8,490 nucleotides of DNA from NCBI GenBank assembly GCA_910576895.1, contig CAJTJZ010000033.1, positions 29,043-37,532 on the forward strand. Direction: 5' to 3'. Shown piece by piece: positions 1 to 6,053 of the stretch (position 1 is the first letter of the stretch; each line of letters starts with the position of its first letter). This DNA is from an uncultured Lachnospiraceae bacterium (GTDB lineage: Bacteria; Bacillota; Clostridia; Lachnospirales; Lachnospiraceae). The translations under genes and the position numbers were made by a program. The notes under the pieces are model-generated. The model was not told where the DNA came from, made no database searches, and worked only from the letters and a program-made list of their open reading frames with translations.

Positions 1-371
1 GAGATTGGAGTAAACAAAGCGGCTATCATGCAGCAGAGAAGATGATAAAACAAGGAGTGACAGCAATTTTTTGTATGAATGATAAAATGGCAGGAGGAGT
101 CTATGAATGGTTAGAAGAAAATGGAAAGGTAGTAGGTCAGGATATTAGTATCGCAGGATATGATAATCAAGAAGTTGCTGAATTTATGACGCCTTCCTTA
201 ACAACCATTGCATTGCCATTACATAAAATTGGGGAAACGGCTTGTCGAATCTTAATTGATAAAATAGAAAATCATTCAAAAGAAGATATATGGAAACAAA
301 TGGAAAATACAATGATTATTGAAAAAGAGGGAAAATTGAAAATTAGAAATTCCATAAAGACAATACAATAG
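1..371 (+). CDS. LacI-family transcriptional repressor, C-terminal part (5' end outside window)
   Basis: This is the effector-binding, dimerisation half of a LacI/GalR-type repressor. The reading frame (codons from position 3) stays open to the window edge and begins DWSKQSGYHAAEKM, which matches the 'GDWS..SGY.A' stretch of the periplasmic-binding-protein-like domain. ATG 42 is therefore internal and not the start. Further family marks are AIFCMNDKMAGGVY (the 'aiF..nD..A.G' strand and helix), the 'G.DISI.GYDN' segment and PSLTTIALPLHKIG ('P.LTTv..p...iG'). The gene ends with TAG at 369-371. The DNA-binding helix-turn-helix would be upstream and cannot be seen, so a GntR-type N-terminus as in AraR cannot be strictly excluded. 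The CG-centred palindromes downstream favour a LacI-type domain. Its inducer is inferred from the neighbours to be arabinose or an arabino-oligosaccharide. Confidence 0.9.
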   Translation, partial: DWSKQSGYHAAEKMIKQGVTAIFCMNDKMAGGVYEWLEENGKVVGQDISIAGYDNQEVAEFMTPSLTTIALPLHKIGETACRILIDKIENHSKEDIWKQMENTMIIEKEGKLKIRNSIKTIQ

Positions 372-384
372 TAAAAAGGCTCTA

Positions 385-427
385 TTAATAATGCACAAAT
401 TACAATTGTATATTTGTGTATTATTAA
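385..427. repeat. 43-nt near-perfect hairpin downstream of the repressor gene
   Basis: Arms 385-400 and 412-427 pair over 16 positions, with 15 Watson-Crick pairs and one G-T at 393/419. The centre 401-410 is itself the perfect palindrome TACAATTGTA, leaving one unpaired T at 411. It lies 13 nt after the repressor stop codon and just before the first operator. The position suggests a terminator or mRNA 3'-end stabiliser for the repressor gene. However, the stem is AT-rich and no T-run follows directly, since the next bases are CAAAG, so a canonical intrinsic terminator is not supported. A protein-binding site is an alternative. Confidence 0.6.
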
Positions 428-431
428 CAAA

Positions 432-445
432 GTTAAACGTTTTAT
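432..445. promoter_or_regulatory. Auxiliary LacI-type operator upstream of the GH127 promoter
   Basis: GTTAAACGTTTTAT matches the perfect palindrome GTTAAACGTTTAAC, seen twice elsewhere in the window, at 12 of 14 positions, with an intact left half-site and central CG. It sits 10 bp upstream of the predicted -35 box and 102 bp (centre to centre) upstream of the perfect site at 534-547. Simultaneous binding with DNA looping is possible but inferred. Confidence 0.6.
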
Positions 446-455
446 ACAAAAAAGA

Positions 456-484
456 TTGATTTTTTTTGTAGATTATGGTATAAC
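456..484 (+). promoter_or_regulatory. Predicted sigma-A promoter for the GH127-permease-GH51 operon
   Basis: TTGATT (456-461) and TATAAC (479-484) are separated by 17 bp. The -10 box is preceded by TGG at 476-478, giving an extended -10 (TGn). The spacer contains a T-run. Transcription should start near position 491, giving a leader of roughly 77 nt that contains a short inverted repeat and the perfect operator. The promoter is predicted from sequence match only. Confidence 0.65.
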
Positions 485-497
485 TTAACTAAGAATC

Positions 498-515
498 AGT
501 GACAAAATGGTCACT
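498..515. repeat. Inverted repeat AGTGAC-N6-GTCACT in the operon leader
   Basis: Two perfect 6-nt arms (498-503 and 510-515) flank AAAATG. The element starts about 7 nt after the predicted transcription start, between the promoter and the perfect LacI-type operator, and does not resemble that operator. It could be a binding site for a second regulator or a 5'-end mRNA stem. No copy is seen at the second promoter. Confidence 0.5.
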
Positions 516-532
516 ATTTCTTTTATGACAAA

Positions 533-548
533 AGTTAAACGTTTAACT
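533..548. promoter_or_regulatory. LacI-type operator (perfect palindrome) before the GH127 gene
   Basis: AGTTAAACGTTTAACT is a perfect 16-bp palindrome with a central CG, typical of LacI-family operators. Its 14-bp core, GTTAAACGTTTAAC, recurs exactly at 6002-6015. It lies about 43 bp downstream of the predicted transcription start and only a few bases before the ribosome site, so a bound repressor would act as a roadblock or through a loop with the 432-445 site. The likely binder is the adjacent LacI-family protein (inference). Confidence 0.82.
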
Positions 549-567
549 AGAAAGAGAGGCGATCAAT

Positions 568-2520
568 ATGCACAAAAAAGCGAACTCTGACATATGTCTT
601 AATAGGATTATTGTCCATGATTCCTTTTGGGATAAGTATGTAAGGCTTGTAAAGGAGGTGATTATTCCCTATCAATGGGAAGTTTTAAATGATATGGCAC
701 AAGGCACAATGGAAAGTGGCTGTATCAAAAATTTTAAAATAGCTGCTCATGAAGAACAAGGCACGTTTACAGGTGTTGTTTTTCAAGATACTGATGTAGC
801 AAAATGGCTGGAAGCTGTTGGCTTTGTACTAGCTTACGAAGATGATAAAGAGCTGGAAAAAACAGCAGATACTGTCATAGAACTTTTAGGACGTGCACAG
901 CAGCCAGACGGGTACTTAAATACTTATTATACAATTAGTGAACCAGAAAAAAGATGGACAAATTTAGAAGAAGGACATGAGCTTTATATTGCAGGACATA
1001 TGATAGAAGCAGCCGTTGCTTACTATGAATCTACAGGTAAAAGACGTTTTTTAGATATTGTATGTAAAATGGCAGATTTGATTTGTAAGACATTTGGGCA
1101 GGAGGAAAATCAAATTCATGGTTATCCGGGACATCCAGAAATTGAATTAGCACTTGTGAAATTATATCGAGTAACAGAAGAAAAACGCTATTTGGAACTA
1201 GCGAAATATTTTATTGATATTCGGGGCAAAGGGGAAAATTACTTTTTAAAGGAGGAAAAAAAATCAGGATTTAAGCGGATTTTTCCTGAATTTGAACCAT
1301 ATAATCCTATCTATTCTCAATCTCATTTACCAGTAAGAGAACAAACAACAGCAGAGGGTCATGCAGTACGTGCTGTTTATTTATATTGTGCTATGGCAGA
1401 TCTTGCATGGGAATATCAAGATAAATCACTTATGGATACTTGTGAAAAATTGTGGAATAATATTGTTTTTAAACGGATGTATATAACGGGAAGTATTGGA
1501 AGTTCTGGGTTATTAGAACGTTTTACTACAGATTATGATTTACCAAATGATAGTAATTATTCAGAAAGTTGTGCATCGATTGGATTAGCACTTTTTGGAA
1601 AGCGAATGGCAAGTATAACAGGAAATGCGAGTTATATGGATGTTGTAGAACGTGCTTTATATAATACAGTATTATCAGGGATTTCTATGGATGGTAAAAG
1701 CTTTTTTTATGTAAATCCATTAGAAGTATGGCCTCCAAATTGTATGGAACAAACATCAAAAGCTCATGTAAAGCCAGTAAGGCAAAAATGGTTTGGTGTG
1801 GCATGTTGTCCTCCAAATATTGCAAGAACACTTGCTTCTCTTGGACAGTATTTGTATTTTCAGGAACAAGACATGCTTTATATTAATTTATATATAGGCA
1901 ATACAACAGAAATTAAATTAAATGATCATACATTTAAAATCAATATGGATTCTTCCTATCCTTGGCAGGGAAAGATTGAAATGAAACTTTCTGGAGAAGA
2001 AAAAGTAGATCATACCCTAGCTTTTCGGATACCATATGGTTCTTCTGATTTTCAAATCTCTATCAATGGAGAAATTGTAGAAAATCCTGTAAGGGAACAG
2101 GGATATTTAAAAATCAGTAGAGAATTTCAAAATGATACAATTTCGATTCGTTTTTCTATACCAGCCGTTTTTATTCATGCAAATCCAGAAGTACGAGCAG
2201 ATATTGGTAAAATTGCAATTATGAAAGGACCTTTAGTGTATTGTCTGGAAGAAATTGACAATGGAGAAAATCTAGCCTCCCTTTATATAAGCAGTCATCA
2301 AGAGATTCAAGAAGATTATGATGAAAACATTTTAAAAGGTACTTCTTTGCTTCATTTACATGGACGAAAGCTTAGAAGTCATGGTTGGGATGAACAGACG
2401 TTATATCAAAGAAAAGAAGCCGAATTTGAAGAAGTAGAACTTACAGCAGTTCCTTATTGCTATTGGGGGAATAGAAAAACGGGAGAAATGCTTGTATGGC
2501 TGAAAGAATGGTTTGAGTAA
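568..2520 (+). CDS. GH127 (DUF1680) beta-L-arabinofuranosidase, cytoplasmic
   Basis: A 650-residue protein with no signal peptide, close to the length of Bifidobacterium longum HypBA1. The GH127 family removes non-reducing beta-L-arabinofuranose, classically from Ara-beta-1,2-Ara of hydroxyproline-rich plant glycoproteins, using a Zn-bound cysteine as nucleophile. The active-site set can be read by motif: ESC (Glu333, Cys335), ACCPPN (Cys413, Cys414), Glu317, and histidines 137 (EEGHELY), 189 (PGHPE) and 265 (EGHAVRA). By motif these correspond to HypBA1 Glu338, Cys340, Cys417, Cys418, Glu322, His142, His194 and His270, so an active enzyme is expected. The N-terminal two thirds form the (alpha/alpha)6 barrel, with beta-sandwich regions following. 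ATG 568 has GAGAGG at 554-559. It is the first gene of an operon, 17 bp before the first permease gene. GH146 and other DUF1680 relatives are less likely alternatives. Confidence 0.92.
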   Translation: MHKKANSDICLNRIIVHDSFWDKYVRLVKEVIIPYQWEVLNDMAQGTMESGCIKNFKIAAHEEQGTFTGVVFQDTDVAKWLEAVGFVLAYEDDKELEKTADTVIELLGRAQQPDGYLNTYYTISEPEKRWTNLEEGHELYIAGHMIEAAVAYYESTGKRRFLDIVCKMADLICKTFGQEENQIHGYPGHPEIELALVKLYRVTEEKRYLELAKYFIDIRGKGENYFLKEEKKSGFKRIFPEFEPYNPIYSQSHLPVREQTTAEGHAVRAVYLYCAMADLAWEYQDKSLMDTCEKLWNNIVFKRMYITGSIGSSGLLERFTTDYDLPNDSNYSESCASIGLALFGKRMASITGNASYMDVVERALYNTVLSGISMDGKSFFYVNPLEVWPPNCMEQTSKAHVKPVRQKWFGVACCPPNIARTLASLGQYLYFQEQDMLYINLYIGNTTEIKLNDHTFKINMDSSYPWQGKIEMKLSGEEKVDHTLAFRIPYGSSDFQISINGEIVENPVREQGYLKISREFQNDTISIRFSIPAVFIHANPEVRADIGKIAIMKGPLVYCLEEIDNGENLASLYISSHQEIQEDYDENILKGTSLLHLHGRKLRSHGWDEQTLYQRKEAEFEEVELTAVPYCYWGNRKTGEMLVWLKEWFE

Positions 2521-2537
2521 TTAAAGGGGGAAAGGAA

Positions 2538-3434
2538 ATGAAGAAAATTCTGTATTCAAAAAAAGCAGCACCATATCTATTTATTTTGCCGTTTGTATTA
2601 ACATTTGCAATTTTTTGGATTGTACCAATTTTAAAATCTGGGGTAATGAGTTTAGAAAAAGTTCTGCCGGGACAGGTACAATTTATAGGATTAAATAATT
2701 TTAAAAGATTATATAAAGACAGAATTTTTTGGCTGGCAGTTACCAATAGTTTTAAATATATGATATTTACTTTGATTTTATTAATTCCAATTCCAATGGC
2801 ACTTGCTTGTTTAGTTAATTCTAAGATTGCAAAAGGCAAAGTTAATAGTTTTTTTAAATCATCCTTATTTGTTCCAGCATTAACTTCTGTAGTAGTAGCA
2901 GGAACAATCTTTCGATTAATTTTTGGAGAAATGGATACTTCTTTAATGAATCGTTTTATTGGATTATTTGGTATGGAATCTATAAAATGGTTAAAGGGAG
3001 CAGTCACTGGTTTTGCAGCACTTCTTACCTTAGCATGCTGGCGTTGGTTTGGTGTTAATATGATGTATTTCTTATCGGGACTGCAAAGCATTCCAGAAGA
3101 ATATTATGAAGCAGCATCGGTTGATGGAGCAACGACATGGCAGAGATTTATTCATATTACATTACCACAGTTAAAACCGACAATTGTTTATGTTTTAACG
3201 ATTAGTATTTATGGTGGACTGTCTATGTTTATAGAGAGCTATATGTTATGGCAGGGAAATAATTCTCCGCAAAATATTGGTTTAACGATTGTTGGATATC
3301 TTTACCGTCAGGGAATTGAAAAAAATGATATGGGTTACGCCTGTGCCGTTGGTATTACATTACTTATCTTTGTACTTGTAATTAATATTGTGCAGCTTAC
3401 ACTGACAGGTACATTTAAAAAGGAGGAGAAATAA
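2538..3434 (+). CDS. Sugar ABC transporter permease 1 (CUT1, MalF/UgpA/AraP type)
   Basis: A 298-residue integral membrane protein with six likely membrane segments, near residues 12-32, 71-93, 108-128, 153-178, 214-234 and 266-288. The cytoplasmic EAA loop is at 191-210: EAASVDG, then I207-x-LP. This is the docking surface for the ATPase. It pairs with the next gene to form the channel of a carbohridate-uptake importer. Upstream AAAGGGGG (2523-2530) supports the start at 2538, whereas the AAAGG at 2531-2535 is too close to the ATG to serve. Context suggests arabino-oligosaccharide import, as in Bacillus AraNPQ, but the exact substrate cannot be read from the sequence. Confidence 0.93.
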   Translation: MKKILYSKKAAPYLFILPFVLTFAIFWIVPILKSGVMSLEKVLPGQVQFIGLNNFKRLYKDRIFWLAVTNSFKYMIFTLILLIPIPMALACLVNSKIAKGKVNSFFKSSLFVPALTSVVVAGTIFRLIFGEMDTSLMNRFIGLFGMESIKWLKGAVTGFAALLTLACWRWFGVNMMYFLSGLQSIPEEYYEAASVDGATTWQRFIHITLPQLKPTIVYVLTISIYGGLSMFIESYMLWQGNNSPQNIGLTIVGYLYRQGIEKNDMGYACAVGITLLIFVLVINIVQLTLTGTFKKEEK

Positions 3435-3435
3435 G

Positions 3436-4281
3436 ATGAAAAAGACTAGAACAAAAAATAAAGTATATCGTATTATTATGATTGCATTCTTTATAGCATT
3501 GGCTGCGATTATTCTTCTTCCTTTTTGGGCTATTTTTATTGGTACATTTCAAGAAGGGAGTATGTTAATACGCTATGGTCTTAACTTAACACTAGATTTT
3601 TCCACAGCAAATTTTGATAATTATATTATGCTGTTTACAGAATCTGGATCTTATTTTCGCTGGTTTTTTAACAGTGTGTTTTTAACATTATTACAAGTAG
3701 TAGGAACTCTTTTTATTAGTGCTTTTGTTGCCTATGGATTTGCTGTTTATAATTTTAAATTTAAAAATGTATTATTTATGTGTGTTATCTTAATTATGTC
3801 AGTACCATTTGAAATGTTAATGTTGCCATTATATGTACAGATTAATGATATGAATCTTAGTGATACTTATATTGCGATTTTATTGCCATTTTTGGCACAT
3901 GCATCTACGATATTTTTCTTTCGTCAATATTTATCTGGGATTCCAATGGAAATTATTGAAGCAGGAAGAATTGATGGATCTTCCGAGTTTGGTATTTTCT
4001 TTAAGTTGATTCTTCCAATTATGAAACCTTCTTTTGCAGCAATGGCAATTTTAAATGGTATGAATAGTTGGAATAACTTCTTATGGCCATTACTTGTATT
4101 AAGAGATTCCGAAAAGTATACATTGCCAATCGGTTTAAATACCTTAATGACACCTTATGGCAATAATTATGATTTATTAATTGTTGGTTCTTTCTTCTCG
4201 GTACTGCCAATTTTGATTTTATTCCTGTGCTTCCAGAAATACTTTATTGAAGGTATGACAGCAGGTGCAGTAAAGGGATAA
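3436..4281 (+). CDS. Sugar ABC transporter permease 2 (CUT1, MalG/UgpE/AraQ type)
   Basis: A 281-residue inner permease subunit with about six membrane segments (near 12-36, 77-104, 110-134, 144-163, 196-222 and 246-266). The EAA loop lies at 175-194 (EAGRIDG, then ILP), and the C-terminus FIEGMTAGAVKG is typical of MalG-type permeases. Its ATG begins one base after the preceding stop codon, and its AGGAGG (3421-3426) lies inside the end of the first permease gene. Translational coupling and equal subunit production are therefore likely. No ATP-binding subunit is encoded in the window. A shared MsmX/UgpC-type ATPase encoded elsewhere is the usual partner for such systems (inference). Confidence 0.93.
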   Translation: MKKTRTKNKVYRIIMIAFFIALAAIILLPFWAIFIGTFQEGSMLIRYGLNLTLDFSTANFDNYIMLFTESGSYFRWFFNSVFLTLLQVVGTLFISAFVAYGFAVYNFKFKNVLFMCVILIMSVPFEMLMLPLYVQINDMNLSDTYIAILLPFLAHASTIFFFRQYLSGIPMEIIEAGRIDGSSEFGIFFKLILPIMKPSFAAMAILNGMNSWNNFLWPLLVLRDSEKYTLPIGLNTLMTPYGNNYDLLIVGSFFSVLPILILFLCFQKYFIEGMTAGAVKG

Positions 4282-4317
4282 GAAATAGAAAAATGAAAGG
4301 AAATAGAAAAATGAAAA
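4282..4317 (+). repeat. 18-nt tandem duplication carrying two in-frame start codons
   Basis: GAAATAGAAAAATGAAAG (4282-4299) is followed directly by GAAATAGAAAAATGAAAA (4300-4317), identical at 17 of 18 positions. Each copy contains an ATG (4293 and 4311) in the GH51 frame. The copies sit immediately after the permease stop codon at 4279-4281. Confidence 0.85.
4296..4301 (+). promoter_or_regulatory. Ribosome binding site deciding the GH51 start
   Basis: AAAGGA lies 9 nt before ATG 4311. ATG 4293 has no purine-rich Shine-Dalgarno match at a workable distance; the nearest, AAAGGG at 4272-4277, is 15 nt away. The second ATG is therefore preferred. Confidence 0.6.
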
Positions 4318-5831
4318 ATGCAAAAATGATAATTGATAAAGATTTTAAAATATCAAAAGTAGATCCTCGCATTTATGGCTCTTTTATTGAGCATTTAGGA
4401 CGTGCTGTTTACAATGGTATTTATCAGCCAGATCATCCTCTTGCCGATGAAAATGGATTTCGGAAAGATGTCATAGAGCTTGTGAAAGATTTGGATGTTT
4501 CTGTGATTCGTTATCCCGGTGGAAATTTTGTTTCCAATTTTTTCTGGGAAGATAGTGTAGGACCAATAGAAAATAGAAAACCTCGTTTAGAATTGGCATG
4601 GCGAAGCCTAGAACCAAATACATTTGGACTAGATGAATTTTCCCGTTGGGCAGATAAAGTGAAAGCGGATACGATGATGGCAGTCAATCTTGGAACAAGA
4701 GGAGTAAGCGATGCCTGTAATTTACTAGAATACTGCAATCATCCATGTGGTACAAAATATAGTGATATGCGTATTCGTAATGGAAGAAAAGATCCTTATA
4801 ATATAAAATTATGGTGTCTTGGAAATGAAATGGATGGTGAATGGCAAGTTGGACAAAAAACAATGACAGAATATGGAAGACTGGCAGCGGAAACAGGAAA
4901 AGCAATGAAATTAATTGATCCAGAAATTTCCTTAGTTTCCTGTGGAAGCTCTTATATGACAATGCCAACATTTCCACAATGGGAAGCAACTACATTAGAG
5001 CTTGATTATGATTATGTAGATTATATTTCCCTGCATCAGTATTATGGAAACTTAAATAATGACAGCAGCGATTATTTAGCACATTCTGATGATATGGATC
5101 AGTTTATTAAAACAGTGATTGCTGTTTGTGATTTTGTGAAAGCAAAGAAACGTGGGAAGAAAACAATTCATTTAAGTTTTGATGAATGGAATGTATGGTT
5201 TCATTCAAAAAAAGAAGAAGAAGATATTACAAGTAATCATCCATGGCAAGTTGCACCATCTCTTTTAGAGGATCATTATAATTTTGAAGATGCCTTAATG
5301 GTGGGACTTATGATGATTACATTATTAAAACATGCAGATAGAGTAAAAATTGCTTGTCTTGCACAGCTTGTCAATGTCATTGCACCAATTATGACAGAAC
5401 CTGATGGAAAGGCATGGAGGCAGACCATTTATTATCCTTTTCTTCATGCATCAAAATATGGACGTGGTATTGTCTTACAGCCGCTTCTTGACAGTGAAAG
5501 TCATGCTACCTTAGAACATGGGGAAGTATCCGATCTTGTAAGTATTGCTGTTTATAATGAGGAAGAAGAAATCATAACTGCTTTTATTGTAAATAGAAAT
5601 ATAGAAGAAGATTGTATGCTTTGTATTGATATTCGTAGTATGACAGATTTAGGAAATATAGAACTTTTAGAACATATTGTGTTACATCATGATGATTTAA
5701 AAGCAGAAAATACAAAGGATAAAGAACAGGTATATCCAGTGAGTGAAAAGGGAAGTAAAATAGAAAGTGGAAAGCTTCATGTGACACTTAAAAAAGCGTC
5801 TTGGAATGTTCTTCGTTTTAAAATAAGATAA
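4311..5831 (+). CDS. GH51 alpha-L-arabinofuranosidase, cytoplasmic
   Basis: A 506-residue enzyme from ATG 4311 (512 from ATG 4293) that hydrolyses terminal alpha-L-arabinofuranose from arabino-oligosaccharides or arabinoxylo-oligosaccharides by the retaining mechanism. The N-terminus has the family signature YGSFIEHLGRAVYNGIY, followed by IRYPGGNFVSNFFWED. The acid/base is Glu173 in CLGNEMDG and the nucleophile is Glu292 in FDEWNVW, counted from ATG 4311. Their 119-residue separation matches characterised GH51 enzymes such as Geobacillus AbfA (Glu175/Glu294). The C-terminal beta-sandwich follows from about residue 380. There is no signal peptide, so substrates must be imported. The start at 4311 is chosen for its ribosome site and because homologues begin close to this point; ATG 4293 would add MKGNRK. 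It is the last gene of the operon, 29 bp after the permease, and no clear terminator follows it. Confidence 0.94.
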   Translation: MKNAKMIIDKDFKISKVDPRIYGSFIEHLGRAVYNGIYQPDHPLADENGFRKDVIELVKDLDVSVIRYPGGNFVSNFFWEDSVGPIENRKPRLELAWRSLEPNTFGLDEFSRWADKVKADTMMAVNLGTRGVSDACNLLEYCNHPCGTKYSDMRIRNGRKDPYNIKLWCLGNEMDGEWQVGQKTMTEYGRLAAETGKAMKLIDPEISLVSCGSSYMTMPTFPQWEATTLELDYDYVDYISLHQYYGNLNNDSSDYLAHSDDMDQFIKTVIAVCDFVKAKKRGKKTIHLSFDEWNVWFHSKKEEEDITSNHPWQVAPSLLEDHYNFEDALMVGLMMITLLKHADRVKIACLAQLVNVIAPIMTEPDGKAWRQTIYYPFLHASKYGRGIVLQPLLDSESHATLEHGEVSDLVSIAVYNEEEEIITAFIVNRNIEEDCMLCIDIRSMTDLGNIELLEHIVLHHDDLKAENTKDKEQVYPVSEKGSKIESGKLHVTLKKASWNVLRFKIR

Positions 5832-5860
5832 AAAAATATTAAAAGTACAAAAGATAAAAC

Positions 5861-5874
5861 GTAAAACGTGTAAC
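5861..5874. promoter_or_regulatory. Auxiliary LacI-type operator upstream of the solute-binding protein promoter
   Basis: GTAAAACGTGTAAC matches GTTAAACGTTTAAC at 12 of 14 positions, with the central CG and outer bases kept. It overlaps a weaker CG-centred match (10 of 14, 5854-5867), because AAAACGT is repeated in tandem at 5856-5869. It sits 141 bp upstream of the perfect site at 6002-6015, mirroring the paired arrangement at the GH127 promoter. Confidence 0.5.
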
Positions 5875-5960
5875 AGAAGAATTTCTAGTAAATATTACCA
5901 AAAAATATGCATTAAAATTGTATGATTTATACAAATTAAATAAAATCAATAAAAAATATG

Positions 5961-5989
5961 TTTACATTTCACAAATAATATGTTATATT
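5961..5989 (+). promoter_or_regulatory. Predicted sigma-A promoter for the solute-binding protein gene
   Basis: TTTACA (5961-5966) and TATATT (5984-5989) are 17 bp apart. TGT at 5981-5983 gives an extended -10. Transcription should start near 5996, with the perfect operator lying at about +6 to +20, an ideal place for repression. The leader is about 58 nt. Most of the rest of 5832-6053 is AT-rich, and apart from the operators I see nothing else in it. Confidence 0.68.
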
Positions 5990-6001
5990 TATCAGTATAA
6001 A

Positions 6002-6015
6002 GTTAAACGTTTAAC
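6002..6015. promoter_or_regulatory. LacI-type operator (perfect palindrome) before the solute-binding protein gene
   Basis: GTTAAACGTTTAAC is a perfect 14-bp palindrome, identical to the core of the site at 534-547. It overlaps the start of the predicted transcript, so repressor binding would block initiation or early elongation. The shared site ties the binding-protein gene to the upstream enzyme and permease operon. Confidence 0.82.
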
Positions 6016-6053
6016 CAACTAGTCATTATCTATTATAAAAGGAGGATGTAATT

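Noticed and set aside
42..371. A complete 109-residue protein starting at ATG 42
   Set aside because: The same frame continues upstream with conserved LacI-family residues (DWSKQSGYHAAEK), so the ATG is internal to a truncated gene.
446..467. A-run followed by GATTG and a T8 run as an intrinsic terminator for the repressor gene
   Set aside because: Only A-T pairs could form, no GC-containing stem precedes the T-run directly, and the T-run fits as the spacer of the predicted promoter.
1513..1526. Operator-like TTAGAACGTTTTAC inside the GH127 gene
   Set aside because: It matches the consensus at only 10 of 14 positions, lies deep in coding sequence and is not paired with a promoter, so chance is the simpler explanation.
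2441..3091. 216-codon open frame on the minus strand
   Set aside because: It lies opposite the end of GH127 and the first permease, has no recognisable family features, and is explained as the antisense shadow of hydrophobic permease codons.
5920..5936. TTGTAT-GATTT-ATACAA as a terminator after GH51
   Set aside because: The stem has only six AT-rich pairs with no T-run, and it lies almost 90 bp after the stop codon, too weak to call.
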